From the NCBI RefSeq assembly GCF_022662535.1, contig NZ_JAKQYM010000002.1, positions 62,001 through 126,000 on the forward strand: a stretch of 64,000 bases of DNA. The letters run 5' to 3'. The position numbers and the translations under genes are program-made. The DNA comes from Polaribacter marinus. Its GTDB lineage: Bacteria; Bacteroidota; Bacteroidia; Flavobacteriales; Flavobacteriaceae. Below the pieces are notes generated by a model that saw only the letters and a list, made by a program, of their open reading frames with translations, was not told the origin of the DNA and searched no databases. Shown piece after piece: positions 53,335 to 63,603 of this stretch (position 1 is its first letter; each line of letters opens with the position of its first letter).

Positions 53335-56300
53335 TTTAAACTCAGCTTTCCAGCTGTACAATACTGGCACTACAAATAAGGTGATTAAAGCTATAAGCAT
53401 GCCGCCAAAACTTGGTATGGCCATAGGAATCATAATATCGCTTCCTCGTCCTGTCGAGGTTAGTATTGGTAATAATGCTAATATGGTGGTTGCTGTTGTC
53501 ATTAAACACGGTCTGATTCGTTTTTCACCTGCTTCAACAACTGATGCTCTAATTTCCTTTTTATTATCTGGTGTGTTTCTATCGAATGTTTGGGTTAAAT
53601 AAGTTGCCATTACTACACCATCATCGGTTGCTATACCGAAGAGTGCAATAAACCCAACCCAAACCGCTACACTTAAATTAATGGGATGTATCTGGAATAA
53701 ATCACGTAGGTTTTCGCCAAAGAAGTTGAAGTTTAAAAACCAATCTTGACCATAGAGCCATATCATTATAAAGCCACCAGCAAACGCTACTGCAATACCT
53801 GTAAACACCATTAAAGAGGTTGCCACAGAACGGAATTGAAAATACAGTATTAAAAAGATGATTGCCAAAGCTAATGGCACAACAACAGATAAGGTTTTTT
53901 CTGCTCGTAATTGATTTTCATACGTTCCTGTGAATGCATAGTTGATTCCTTTGGGAACTATTAATTTGCCTGAATCTATCTTTTCTTGGATTAATGCTTG
54001 TGCATTTTCAACAACGCTTACTTCTGCAAAACCATCTAATTTATCAAACAAGACATAACCTACTAAAAAGGTGTCTTCACTTTTAATGACTTGTGGCCCT
54101 TGTTCGTAACGAATGGTTGCCAATTCGCTTAATGGAACAGGGTTGCCTTTTTCAACAGGCACATAAATCTGTTGTAAGTCTGTTGGATTTGCTCTTAATT
54201 CTCTTGGGTATCGCACACGAATACCATAGCGCTCTCGACCTTCAACCGTTTGTGTTAAAACCATACCACCAACTGCGACTTTTAATACATCCTGAACATC
54301 TTGTATAGAAATGCCATATCGTGCGATTTTCTCTCTATCAATATCAATTAACAAATAGGGTTTACCAACGATACGGTCTGCAAAAACAGCTTCTTTTTTA
54401 ACGCCTTCAGCTTCCTTGATGATGTTTTCTAATTGCACACCAAACGCTTCAATTTGTTTTAAATCTTGTCCTTTTACTTTTATTCCCATTGGTGCTCGCA
54501 TACCTGTTTGAAGCATGACTAATCTGGTTTCTATGGGTTGTAATTTTGGTGCAGAAGTAACGCCTGGTAATTTGGTAACTCTAACGATTTCATTCCAAAT
54601 ATCGTCTGGTGATTGTATTTCTGGTCGCCAATTTCTGTAGAAGTCGCCATCTTTATCTGGGATGAGTTGTTCTTTCGCATTGAGAGATTGCCACGCTTCA
54701 CGTTGTTCCGCTCGCAATGACATTCCGTTTTTTAACACAAATTCACCTTCATTATTTACTTTGTAGCGTTGACGTTCTCCGTTTTCATTCAGCATATACT
54801 CTGGTTTGTACTGAATGATGTTTTCGTACATTGATAGAGGTGCTGGGTCTAAAGCTGATTCTGTTCTTCCTGCTTTACCAACTACCGTTTCAATCTCTGG
54901 AATGCTGGCTACTGCCATATCTAATTGCTGTAAAACTCTTTTGTTTTCTTCTACACCAGAATGAGGCATAGAGGTTGGCATTAGTAGAAATGAGCCTTCA
55001 TTTAAAGATGGCATAAACTCTTTACCAGTATTCTTCATAATGAAAAATCCTGCTATTACAATCACTGTTGGCACAGATAAAAACAATAGCTTATTATCTA
55101 AACACCATCTTAAAATACGCGTGTAGTATTTTATAAATAATGAGAAAATACCTAATAAACTAAAGCATATAACACTTACAAAAATGAGATTCCAGAAAAT
55201 GCTTTTATCTACTCCTAAAGGTTGCCAGTATTCGGCTAACAAGAATACTATTGCTGATACTGAAATAATAATATTGGTAAGATTTTTTGAAAGTGAAAAG
55301 TGAAAAGTGAAAAGTGAAAAGTGGAAAGTGAAAAGTGAAAAGTGAAACTCACTCTTATCTAATATTAAACTTAATAACGCAATGGAACCAAAGGCTATCA
55401 AAACCAACCCTAACCAATACCCATAGATTATCGCTGCGATACCTAATGCTATTAAAACACCATTTAAAACATATTTAAAAGTGTTTTTAATGCTTTTCTT
55501 TCTGAATAAAAATGCTGCAAATGGTGGTATTAAAAACAAAGCAACAATAATAGATGCTGTTAAAGCAAAGGTTTTTGTAAAGGCTAATGGTCTAAATAAT
55601 TTTCCTTCTGCACCAATCATAGTAAATACAGGAATGAAACTGATAATGGTTGTCATTACTGCGGTAACAATAGCGCCTGAAACTTCTGCTGTCGCATTAT
55701 AAACTACTTGATTAATTGGAAGTTTTTCGTGAGATTCCTCGTCACTCGTTCCTCGCTCTGTCGGAATGACATTTTCATTTTCATCAAGATGCCGAATGAT
55801 GTTTTCTGAAAGTATGACACCAACATCGACCATTGTACCAATAGCAATTGCTATACCTGATAAAGCGACAATGTTTGCATCTACTCCAAAGAACTTCATA
55901 GCTATAAAAACCATTAAAACCGCAACAGGCAATAAGCCAGAAATTAATATTGAAGCTCGAAGATTGAATACCATAATGATAATAACCAAAATGGTAATTA
56001 GAATTTCTAAAGTCAATGCCTCGTTAAGTGTGTCTAATGTTTCTTGAATTAATACGGTTCTATCATAAAATGGTACTATGGTGACTTGTGAGGTTCTACC
56101 ATCTGCTAATACTTTTGAAGGTAATCCTGCACTTAATTCGTTAATTTTCTCTTTTACATTATTGATTACTTCCATTGGGTTTGCACCATAACGTGCTACT
56201 ACAACAGCACCTACAACTTCTGCACCTTCTTTATCTAATAAACCACGTCTTGTTGCTGGACCTAATGATACTTTTCCGATGTCTTTAATTCGTATTGCTG

Positions 56301-57114
56301 TATAATCTTCGGAAGTAACGACTGCATTTTCTATGTCTTCAATAGATTTCACATAACCTAAACCACGTACTAAATATTCTGCATTATTGATTTCAATAGT
56401 TTGTGCACCAATGTCTTTATTACTTTCTTTAACCGCTTTTACAACGTGATGTAATCCAATATTATATTGACGCATCAATTCTGGATTAACATCTACTTGG
56501 TATTCTTGAACATAACCACCAATTGAAGCTACTTCAGAAACACCACTTGCAGAGGATAGCGCATATTTTACATAGTAATCTTGAATACTTCGTAACTCTT
56601 GTAAATCCCAACCACCAGTAACATTTCCATTTTCATCTCGACCTTCCAGCGTGTACCAAAATATCTGTCCTAATCCTGTGGCATCTGGTCCCAATGCAGG
56701 ATTAACACCTTCTGGTAATAATCCACTTGGTAATGAATTGAGTTTTTCTAGAATACGACTGCGACTCCAATAGAATTCTATATCTTCCTCAAAAATGATA
56801 TAGATACTTGAAAACCCAAACATAGAAGAACTACGAATGGTTTTTACTCCTGGAATACCGAGTAAAGAAGTCGTTAATGGATAAGTGATTTGGTCTTCTA
56901 TATCTTGTGGTGAACGACCATCCCACTTTGTAAATACAATTTGTTGATTTTCTCCGATATCTGGAATGGCATCAACAGCTACAGGATTACTTGGTAAAAA
57001 CCCTGTATCCCAATTGAAAGGTGCATTTACTGTTCCCCATCCTACGAAAAGAACGAGTAGTAGTACTGCAACGAGTTTATTCTCTATAAGAAATTTGATT
57101 GCTTTATTAAGCAT
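53323..57114 (-). CDS. CusA/CzcA family RND heavy-metal efflux pump
   Basis: Inner-membrane RND transporter of 1263 residues. Helix 4 has the proton-relay GIAIAIGTMVDVGVILSE, and the periplasmic region has GRTESALDPAPLSMYE and TSAPKLQPIETRLVMLQTG; methionines in TGMRAPMGIKVKG fit monovalent copper/silver export. It is longer than E. coli CusA (about 1047). Three in-frame extra segments are encoded by repeats: residues 449-462 (55729-55770), 589-608 (heptamer array 55293-55348) and 798-811 (54684-54721). They lie in loops, so the pump may still work. It is the first gene of the cus operon; 57115-57239 holds the promoter side. Confidence 0.93.
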   Translation of the reverse strand: MLNKAIKFLIENKLVAVLLLVLFVGWGTVNAPFNWDTGFLPSNPVAVDAIPDIGENQQIVFTKWDGRSPQDIEDQITYPLTTSLLGIPGVKTIRSSSMFGFSSIYIIFEEDIEFYWSRSRILEKLNSLPSGLLPEGVNPALGPDATGLGQIFWYTLEGRDENGNVTGGWDLQELRSIQDYYVKYALSSASGVSEVASIGGYVQEYQVDVNPELMRQYNIGLHHVVKAVKESNKDIGAQTIEINNAEYLVRGLGYVKSIEDIENAVVTSEDYTAIRIKDIGKVSLGPATRRGLLDKEGAEVVGAVVVARYGANPMEVINNVKEKINELSAGLPSKVLADGRTSQVTIVPFYDRTVLIQETLDTLNEALTLEILITILVIIIMVFNLRASILISGLLPVAVLMVFIAMKFFGVDANIVALSGIAIAIGTMVDVGVILSENIIRHLDENENVIPTERGTSDEESHEKLPINQVVYNATAEVSGAIVTAVMTTIISFIPVFTMIGAEGKLFRPLAFTKTFALTASIIVALFLIPPFAAFLFRKKSIKNTFKYVLNGVLIALGIAAIIYGYWLGLVLIAFGSIALLSLILDKSEFHFSLFTFHFSLFTFHFSLSKNLTNIIISVSAIVFLLAEYWQPLGVDKSIFWNLIFVSVICFSLLGIFSLFIKYYTRILRWCLDNKLLFLSVPTVIVIAGFFIMKNTGKEFMPSLNEGSFLLMPTSMPHSGVEENKRVLQQLDMAVASIPEIETVVGKAGRTESALDPAPLSMYENIIQYKPEYMLNENGERQRYKVNNEGEFVLKNGMSLRAEQREAWQSLNAKEQLIPDKDGDFYRNWRPEIQSPDDIWNEIVRVTKLPGVTSAPKLQPIETRLVMLQTGMRAPMGIKVKGQDLKQIEAFGVQLENIIKEAEGVKKEAVFADRIVGKPYLLIDIDREKIARYGISIQDVQDVLKVAVGGMVLTQTVEGRERYGIRVRYPRELRANPTDLQQIYVPVEKGNPVPLSELATIRYEQGPQVIKSEDTFLVGYVLFDKLDGFAEVSVVENAQALIQEKIDSGKLIVPKGINYAFTGTYENQLRAEKTLSVVVPLALAIIFLILYFQFRSVATSLMVFTGIAVAFAGGFIMIWLYGQDWFLNFNFFGENLRDLFQIHPINLSVAVWVGFIALFGIATDDGVVMATYLTQTFDRNTPDNKKEIRASVVEAGEKRIRPCLMTTATTILALLPILTSTGRGSDIMIPMAIPSFGGMLIALITLFVVPVLYSWKAEFKVKN
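54684..54721. repeat. Interspersed repeat inside cusA (GTCATTGCGAG type)
   Basis: On the minus strand it begins GTCATTGCGAGCGGAACAAC and ends GGCAATCTC, a sequence common between genes in many Bacteroidota genomes (from memory). Here it is translated as MSLRAEQREAWQSL in a periplasmic loop of the pump. Confidence 0.7.
55293..55348. repeat. Eight-unit heptanucleotide array inside cusA
   Basis: Eight GTGAAAA-type units in a row on the plus strand, the fifth being GTGGAAA and the last GTGAAAC. Read on the coding strand they give a seven-residue repeat with FHFSLFT. As the unit is 7 bases, gain or loss of one unit shifts the cusA frame. Confidence 0.9.
55729..55770. repeat. Interspersed repeat inside cusA (GTCATTCCGAC type)
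   Basis: On the minus strand GTCATTCCGACAGAGCGAGG is followed by GAGTGACGAGGAATCTCACG, another sequence seen widely between flavobacterial genes (from memory). In frame it encodes about IPTERGTSDEESHE in a loop between transmembrane segments. Confidence 0.7.
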
Positions 57115-57239
57115 ATATTTTGATTATTAAACAGTTAGACATTGGTATTGAGAAAACACCGGTATTAAGAAAACACCGAATACAACAAATTATCCTAATG
57201 ACATATAGCCATAGGATAAAACAGTCTAAAGTTTAAAAA

Positions 57240-57653
57240 TCAAATTAAATAAGTCTCGTCTATTTTGTAGAGTTGCCTTATGACGAGTGGCGATTTGTAT
57301 TCTTCAAAAGAAGATACATTGTTTTCTAAACCTTCAAAAAGGTTAATATAAGTATAAACAAATGAGGCAATGAAAACTTGTTGTTCGAAAGAAATTTTGT
57401 CAACTTTTAATTGTAGTTCGTCTTGACCAGCAACAACTAATTGTTCATCATCGCAACAATTTTTCTTAGTAATAGCACAACCTTCAGTAGATGGCTTTTC
57501 CATTTCCATACCGCAACCTTTAGCTTTATGGAAAATAGCCGTTTCTACTAAAGTATCTCCGCAATAATGCATATTCATAGTAAATGACATTGTAGAGAAT
57601 AACACTACAAAAGCCATTGCTAAAGACATTATTTTATGGAAAACTTGTTTCAT
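57240..57653 (-). CDS. HYC_CC_PP family protein
   Basis: Secreted small protein of 137 residues from the ATG at 57653 (MKQVFHKIMSLAMAF); the longer frame starts at 57683 and adds ten residues ahead of the signal peptide. The signal is followed by MHYCGDTL (HYC), KGCGM, and KKNCCDDEQ (CC), the residues that name the HYC_CC_PP family. A C-terminal KSPLVIRQLYKI segment gives a PP-like end. The cysteines and methionines suggest metal binding. It precedes cusA by 125 bases on the same strand, so it is probably the first gene of the copper operon. Confidence 0.82.
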   Translation of the reverse strand: MKQVFHKIMSLAMAFVVLFSTMSFTMNMHYCGDTLVETAIFHKAKGCGMEMEKPSTEGCAITKKNCCDDEQLVVAGQDELQLKVDKISFEQQVFIASFVYTYINLFEGLENNVSSFEEYKSPLVIRQLYKIDETYLI

Positions 57654-57721
57654 ACTGTTTGCGAAGTTACGAAAATTTAACAACTATTGATTTTGTTTAA
57701 CAAGAGTTTAAATAATACTTA

Positions 57722-59797
57722 TTACAAAAACCACAATTTGTCTTTAGCGTGTGGGGGAATGGTACCTTGAAAACGAGGAGCTAATTGGGCGACCATTTCT
57801 GGGTATTTTATTGTGATTGGTACGTTTTGTTGTCTTAAAGATTTCCAATACAATCTACTGAATTGATATACTTGTGTTAGTAATTCTAATACAATGTTGG
57901 CATCATTAAAAGCATCTTTATCTGGGCTTGATATACTTATTTTGATAGGGAAGGGGTAGCCTTCTGCATCTGAATATTTATTGTTGTATCTGGCATTATT
58001 GAATAGTAAGAATTTTTTGTTGCCTATTCTAATAAAAGTTCCGCTTTTAGGCATTAAATTACTCCACCCTTTGTCGTAAGCAATGATGTCTAGTGCATCT
58101 GTTTTGTTTATGTTTAGGATGTATAAAGGAACTTTTAGCCCAAGTTTTAGCATGCCTTCTTTTATGGGTTTAATTTCTTTATTACTCATGTCTTTGTAAA
58201 AATGGATGACTACTTTATTGGGTGTTGCTTGCTCCGAAAATTCTCTTATTTTTTTACAGATACTACCAGCTAAGGCATATTTGTTATTTTCTGAGAAATA
58301 ATCGAATCCTCTAAAGAGTCCGTTATTTTGAAAACTAAAAGCGCATGCAATATATCTTCTGTTTTGTTCTTGGTGCATAAATGCGCCTACGCCAATTACT
58401 AATTCTTTTTTTTCTGTTACAGCTAATTTCCAAGGGATGCCGCCTAATTTTGCGTGAATTGCTAGTGATATGTTGTGTAATGTGTATTGGTAGTATTTTG
58501 GAGATTCTACATCTTTTTGCATTTTGTTATAGTCTATAGCTTGTGTAACGATGCCTTCTTTAAGTAAGAGTTCTTTGATTTTTATATAGACCATTTTATG
58601 TTCTTTGTTAGGAGTGAATTTATTAAAAGGACTGATGTAGAAAGCTGCGTATTGCACATTGTTATGATCGAATTCTTTTTTATCTAATTGTGAGATAATT
58701 TCTGGAATAGGGTTTGCACTGTTTTGATATTCTATAAAATGTTGGTTAGATAGTTTTACTTTTATATTGATGTATTTTTCTAAACCTTGGTAATAGGTGT
58801 CTTTTCCTGTGCCCTTTGTTAGGTAAGAGTATAATTTTTTGATTTTTTGTTGATGGCTTTTATGGTAGATGAAAAAGAATTTTATATTTGGGTTTTGTGG
58901 TCTGCGATATGGTTTGAATTTTCCTAATTCTCTTTTAGGAAATAGGCCTGTTTTTTTGTTTGCATATTCTAATTTTCCTTTATGTGGTGGTATATATTTA
59001 ACAAATTTAGTAGGTACTTTAAAAAAGTTGTTGTTACCTATAGGAATTATTTTTTTAAATTCTTCTGTTAATAGATATGCTTTTGTAAAGGAGGAGATGT
59101 AGTTTAGGTATTTGATGTATTTGTTAGTGCGCTCTGGTGTTGATTGTGGTAAGTTGTATGTTCTTGCTAAATCTCTATTTAATAAAGGATATGCTTTGTT
59201 AAATTCTAGGCTGTTGTAAAAGTCTTGTTTTTCTGGATTTTTTAAATTTTGATAATTGAAAACGGTGTTTTTATAGATTGTTTTTTTGACTAAAGTAGTG
59301 TCTTCTATTTCTGAAATTGGATATTTTAATACTTTGGCTATTCCATCAAAAGAAATGATTAATTCTGGAAGTTGAGAAACTTGAGCAAATTGTATTTTTA
59401 AAGAGAATTTATAATATGGTTTGTATAAAGAATGTGTGTCTTTTTTTGCGGGCACCCATACTTGTGTGTCTTTTATAAAGTTTTTGGATACTACAAACCC
59501 TTTTTCTTTGAAATAGGTGCGTAACTTGTGTTTTAAAAACTGTTTGTAGATTAAGAGTTCTTTACCATGCATTTCTATTTTAACCCCACTAGCACCTTTT
59601 GATTTTGTGGTAAAGGTTGTGTATATGGTTTCTATTTTTGAATTGTTTAATTGTGGAAAGGCTTTTAAAATATTAGTAGACCATTTGTACTTATGAATTG
59701 GGTGACTTCCTTGTGTTTCTTTTATTGAGAAATAGAATATTGGTTTTGTTGTTGGCCAATGAAACAATAGGATGTTGAAGTGAAGATTTTCTGACAT
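57722..59797 (-). CDS. Long prokaryotic Argonaute (MID-PIWI), probably without slicer activity
   Basis: Argonaute protein of 691 residues. The N-terminal 300 residues hold the N and PAZ-like parts, the MID region covers about 300-455, and PIWI about 455-691. PIWI signatures are AKLGGIPWKL (449-458), ELVIGVGAF (465-473), VVIHFYKDMSNKE (529-541) and the C-terminal QVYQFSRLYWKSLRQQNVPITIKYPEMVA (642-670 in part). Where active enzymes have the first and third catalytic Asp (GxD, HxD), this one has Gly471 and Tyr534, so cleavage is unlikely. It would bind a guide and target only. It stands alone: metal-resistance genes follow, and an LytTR regulator is divergent. No nuclease, SIR2, TIR or Cas gene is adjacent. 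Confidence 0.9.
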   Translation of the reverse strand: MSENLHFNILLFHWPTTKPIFYFSIKETQGSHPIHKYKWSTNILKAFPQLNNSKIETIYTTFTTKSKGASGVKIEMHGKELLIYKQFLKHKLRTYFKEKGFVVSKNFIKDTQVWVPAKKDTHSLYKPYYKFSLKIQFAQVSQLPELIISFDGIAKVLKYPISEIEDTTLVKKTIYKNTVFNYQNLKNPEKQDFYNSLEFNKAYPLLNRDLARTYNLPQSTPERTNKYIKYLNYISSFTKAYLLTEEFKKIIPIGNNNFFKVPTKFVKYIPPHKGKLEYANKKTGLFPKRELGKFKPYRRPQNPNIKFFFIYHKSHQQKIKKLYSYLTKGTGKDTYYQGLEKYINIKVKLSNQHFIEYQNSANPIPEIISQLDKKEFDHNNVQYAAFYISPFNKFTPNKEHKMVYIKIKELLLKEGIVTQAIDYNKMQKDVESPKYYQYTLHNISLAIHAKLGGIPWKLAVTEKKELVIGVGAFMHQEQNRRYIACAFSFQNNGLFRGFDYFSENNKYALAGSICKKIREFSEQATPNKVVIHFYKDMSNKEIKPIKEGMLKLGLKVPLYILNINKTDALDIIAYDKGWSNLMPKSGTFIRIGNKKFLLFNNARYNNKYSDAEGYPFPIKISISSPDKDAFNDANIVLELLTQVYQFSRLYWKSLRQQNVPITIKYPEMVAQLAPRFQGTIPPHAKDKLWFL

Positions 59798-60196
59798 TTT
59801 ATATTATTTTTCTTGTTCATTATGATATTAAATATTGATGGCTATCCTTTTTTTTATTGGAGAAGTTGGAGGTTGTTTTGTTTTATGTAAAAAAGTAGTA
59901 CCTCTTTTACTATTTTGAAAATAGGAGTTGTGGATTTTATAGACATCTCTTGTATATCTATTTTATTTTTTGTTAAAATAGGCATGTTGATTTATCTTAA
60001 AACTGATACTCAAATATAAAATAAAATAGTTTATTGTAAATACATTTACTTATTGCTTTTTATAAACTAAATTCTATTTAATGACCACTTGTGCTTATTT
60101 ATAATGTCATTATTCTCTTATTTTGTCAGATACTACTTTGTCGCGAAATGTGTAATAAGTGTATGAAATTTACTATAATTTAGAGTATTTGAATTT
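59798..60196. promoter_or_regulatory. Intergenic region between the Argonaute and LytTR genes
   Basis: No gene is supported in these 399 bases. On the minus strand TATATTTG (60019-60012) matches the TAnnTTTG promoter element and could drive the Argonaute gene with a leader of about 210 bases. ACTACTTTGTCGCGAAATGT at 60130 and following is a palindrome-poor segment upstream of the LytTR gene. No CRISPR repeats were seen. Confidence 0.35.
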
Positions 60197-60949
60197 ATGC
60201 GTATGAGAGAAAATTTTAAGGTACTTATTGTTGAAGATGATGAAATAAATATTGGGCTAATTAGATACTTTTTGAGTATTTATTGTAAAACTGTAACCGT
60301 AATTGGAGAGGCCAAAAATATAAATGAGTTTATTGACCAACTATTGCATTTGCAACCCGATATATTATTGTTGGATATTGAATTGGGTGAAGAAAAAAAT
60401 ACTTTAGAAGTTTTACAAGAAATGGATGATTTAGATTGTGAGATTATTATTACAAGTTCATTTAAAGATTATGCTTTGAGTGCTATTAATGATTACCATG
60501 TTTCTAGTTATATCGTAAAACCTATAGATGTGATAAGTCTTAAAAGAGCAATTGATAGAGCAGTAAAAACATTGTTGTATAAAAATGATTATATAAAAAG
60601 GAGTGAAGATGATAATTTTGTAAATGATATCATTGCTTTGCCTAATGCGAACTCGATTGACCTTTTTGATGTTAAAGATGTTTTGTATTTAGAAGCAGAT
60701 GGTAAGTATACTGTTTTTTATATGGTTAAAGGACCAAATAAAATTGTTTCTAGAAATATTGGACATTATGAAATGATTTTGCCTAAACATTTGTTTTTTA
60801 GAATTCATCATAAATATATTGTAAATCTAAAAAAAATAACCAGTATTCTGCGAACAGATGGTAATTATTGCTTGCTTAAAAATGGGAAGTCTTTGTCTAT
60901 TGCTAATAGACGCATTGAAAAACTGCGTAAATTTTTAAACCTAAAATAG
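60197..60949 (+). CDS. LytTR response regulator
   Basis: Response regulator of 250 residues: receiver domain (about 7-125) with acidic Glu13-Asp14-Asp15 and phospho-acceptor Asp60 in DILLLDIELG, then a LytTR DNA-binding domain (about 150-250; LYLEADGKYTVFY, RIHHKYIVNLKKI, KSLSIANRRIEKL). No histidine kinase gene lies next to it, so its sensor is elsewhere. It is followed by a T9SS cargo gene (61187) on the same strand, which it may control, but no binding site could be assigned. Confidence 0.93.
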   Translation: MRMRENFKVLIVEDDEINIGLIRYFLSIYCKTVTVIGEAKNINEFIDQLLHLQPDILLLDIELGEEKNTLEVLQEMDDLDCEIIITSSFKDYALSAINDYHVSSYIVKPIDVISLKRAIDRAVKTLLYKNDYIKRSEDDNFVNDIIALPNANSIDLFDVKDVLYLEADGKYTVFYMVKGPNKIVSRNIGHYEMILPKHLFFRIHHKYIVNLKKITSILRTDGNYCLLKNGKSLSIANRRIEKLRKFLNLK

Positions 60950-61186
60950 GTTTGTAAATATTGTTACTACTATTGGTGTTTTAAGATGAGACTACTAGGT
61001 TACATCTTTTATTACCACCTACCCCATTTATTACTTAAAAAGAGACTTTACTGGTCTTTTTATAATCTGTTGTGTAGTAGTTTGGGTCATTTATTCCTTA
61101 TACACGCCACTTATTTATTTGCTAACCAAACCCGCTTCTTTTAGTAGGATATTTGTGGTATTGTTAAATAAAAAAAAACAAAAAAT

Positions 61187-62743
61187 ATGAAGAAAATTAT
61201 GTGCTTTTTGTTCTGCTCTACCATTGCTACAATAGCTTGGTCGCAAGAACTACATGTAGCTTCTGGGGGGACTTTGTATGTTTCGTCTGAGAGTTATGTT
61301 TACGTTGATAATGATATTGATGTGAATGCTGCAGGTAACCTAATTGTAAATTCAGACGCCACCAATAGTGGGTCTTTATTAGTTACAGGTACTGCAACTG
61401 GTGAAATTAGTTACCAGCGTTATGTTAGTGGGGAACAGTGGCATTTTGTTTCTGCTCCGGTAACCACACAAGATATTGGGACTTTTGCTACTAATGGAGC
61501 GAATAATGTTGGTATTAGTACTACCGGGAATTATGGGATTTCTTTTTATAAGAATGATAATGCTAAAGGTACGCGTTGGCAATATTATACAGTAGCTTCT
61601 GGGGCATTGGGAGCGGATAGTGCAGGTGATTTTATAAATGGTAAGGGGTATTCTAATTATAGAGATTCTGATGGTTTGTATACTTTTAAAGGAGGTATGG
61701 CAACTGCAGGAACAGGTGTTGCTATTACTATACCTGCTAATTCTATACCAGGGGCTGATACCACTAGTCATTTATGGAGTGTGGTTGGAAACCCTTATCC
61801 TTCATTTTTAGACGCTAGTGCTTTGTTAAGTGCTAATCTTTCTAATTTGGATCCTAGTTATGCTTATTTACAAGTATGGGATGGTAGTAGTTATAGACCT
61901 GTAAATTTTGCATCTGACTCTGAATATATTGCACCTGGACAAGGTTTTATGGTGGATCCTGCAAATAATAATGTATTATTTACTTTTGCAGAAAGTTTGC
62001 AGTCTGAACAAAAAAATGCTACCGCTACTTTTTATAGAGCTGCAGAAGCGCCTAAGGTAGTTGTTGAAATGACTAACGGACAAAGTATTACAAAAGAAAC
62101 TACATTAAAATATTTTGATACTACTACTACAGGTTTAGATATTGGATGGGATGCCGGGACTTATTATGATACCGACCCTACACTTTCTATAGATACCCAC
62201 TTAATTAGTGATAGTGAAGGTATTAATTTTACTTTACAATGTTTGCCAAGCTCTGATTATGAATCTTCTATTGTTCCGTTATCTATTAGGGCAGCAGCCT
62301 CAGAAACTTTGACTTTTAAAGCAACAGCTACAGGTTTGCCAGAAGGTATTGAAGTGTACTTAGAAGATAAAGAAAACCAAGTAATTACGAATATTAGTAC
62401 AGGATCTTACGAAGTAACTACTGCAAAATCATTGCAAGGAATAGGTCGTTTTTATATTTATACAACGGGTAGTGTTTTAGCTGTAGATGATGCTGTTTTA
62501 ACAAGTAGTGCAATAAATATGTATAAAACGAGTAACACCAATTTAAGAGTTACGGGTATACAAGATAAAGGTAATGCCTCTGTTATTGTGTATGCCATTG
62601 ACGGGAAACAAGTATTGACGAGTTCTTTTAAAGTTGCTACTGTAAACGATGTTGCGTTGCCAAAAAACCTAACTAAAGGATTGTACTTAGTGCAATTGGT
62701 AAGTAATGGAATAAAGCAAACTAAAAAAATAATTATAGATTAA
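61187..62743 (+). CDS. T9SS type A sorting domain surface protein
   Basis: Secreted protein of 518 residues. Signal peptide MKKIMCFLFCSTIATIAWSQ, then a beta-rich Ser/Thr/Asn-rich body (LHVASGGTLYVSSESYVYVDNDIDV, EQWHFVSAPVT) and a C-terminal type IX secretion domain of about 75 residues (VYAIDGKQVLTSSF, LTKGLYLVQLVSNGIKQTKKIIID). It is exported by the PorSS/T9SS and probably anchored at the surface or released. Function unknown; the opening repeats resemble adhesin-like beta-helix sequence. The next gene starts 5 bases later. Confidence 0.88.
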   Translation: MKKIMCFLFCSTIATIAWSQELHVASGGTLYVSSESYVYVDNDIDVNAAGNLIVNSDATNSGSLLVTGTATGEISYQRYVSGEQWHFVSAPVTTQDIGTFATNGANNVGISTTGNYGISFYKNDNAKGTRWQYYTVASGALGADSAGDFINGKGYSNYRDSDGLYTFKGGMATAGTGVAITIPANSIPGADTTSHLWSVVGNPYPSFLDASALLSANLSNLDPSYAYLQVWDGSSYRPVNFASDSEYIAPGQGFMVDPANNNVLFTFAESLQSEQKNATATFYRAAEAPKVVVEMTNGQSITKETTLKYFDTTTTGLDIGWDAGTYYDTDPTLSIDTHLISDSEGINFTLQCLPSSDYESSIVPLSIRAAASETLTFKATATGLPEGIEVYLEDKENQVITNISTGSYEVTTAKSLQGIGRFYIYTTGSVLAVDDAVLTSSAINMYKTSNTNLRVTGIQDKGNASVIVYAIDGKQVLTSSFKVATVNDVALPKNLTKGLYLVQLVSNGIKQTKKIIID

Positions 62744-62748
62744 ATTTA

Positions 62749-63558
<810 letters not shown>

Positions 63559-63603
63559 AAATAAATAAACAACAATACAAGAATAAAAATTAAAATAACA
63601 ATT

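Noticed and set aside
55293..55348. Possible CRISPR array
   Set aside because: Units are 7 bases without spacers, and no cas gene is in the window; this is a simple-sequence repeat. No other CRISPR-like array was seen, including near the Argonaute.
57722..59797. Active DNA-guided slicer Argonaute
   Set aside because: Gly and Tyr occupy the positions of two catalytic aspartates in my alignment, so an active nuclease is not supported.
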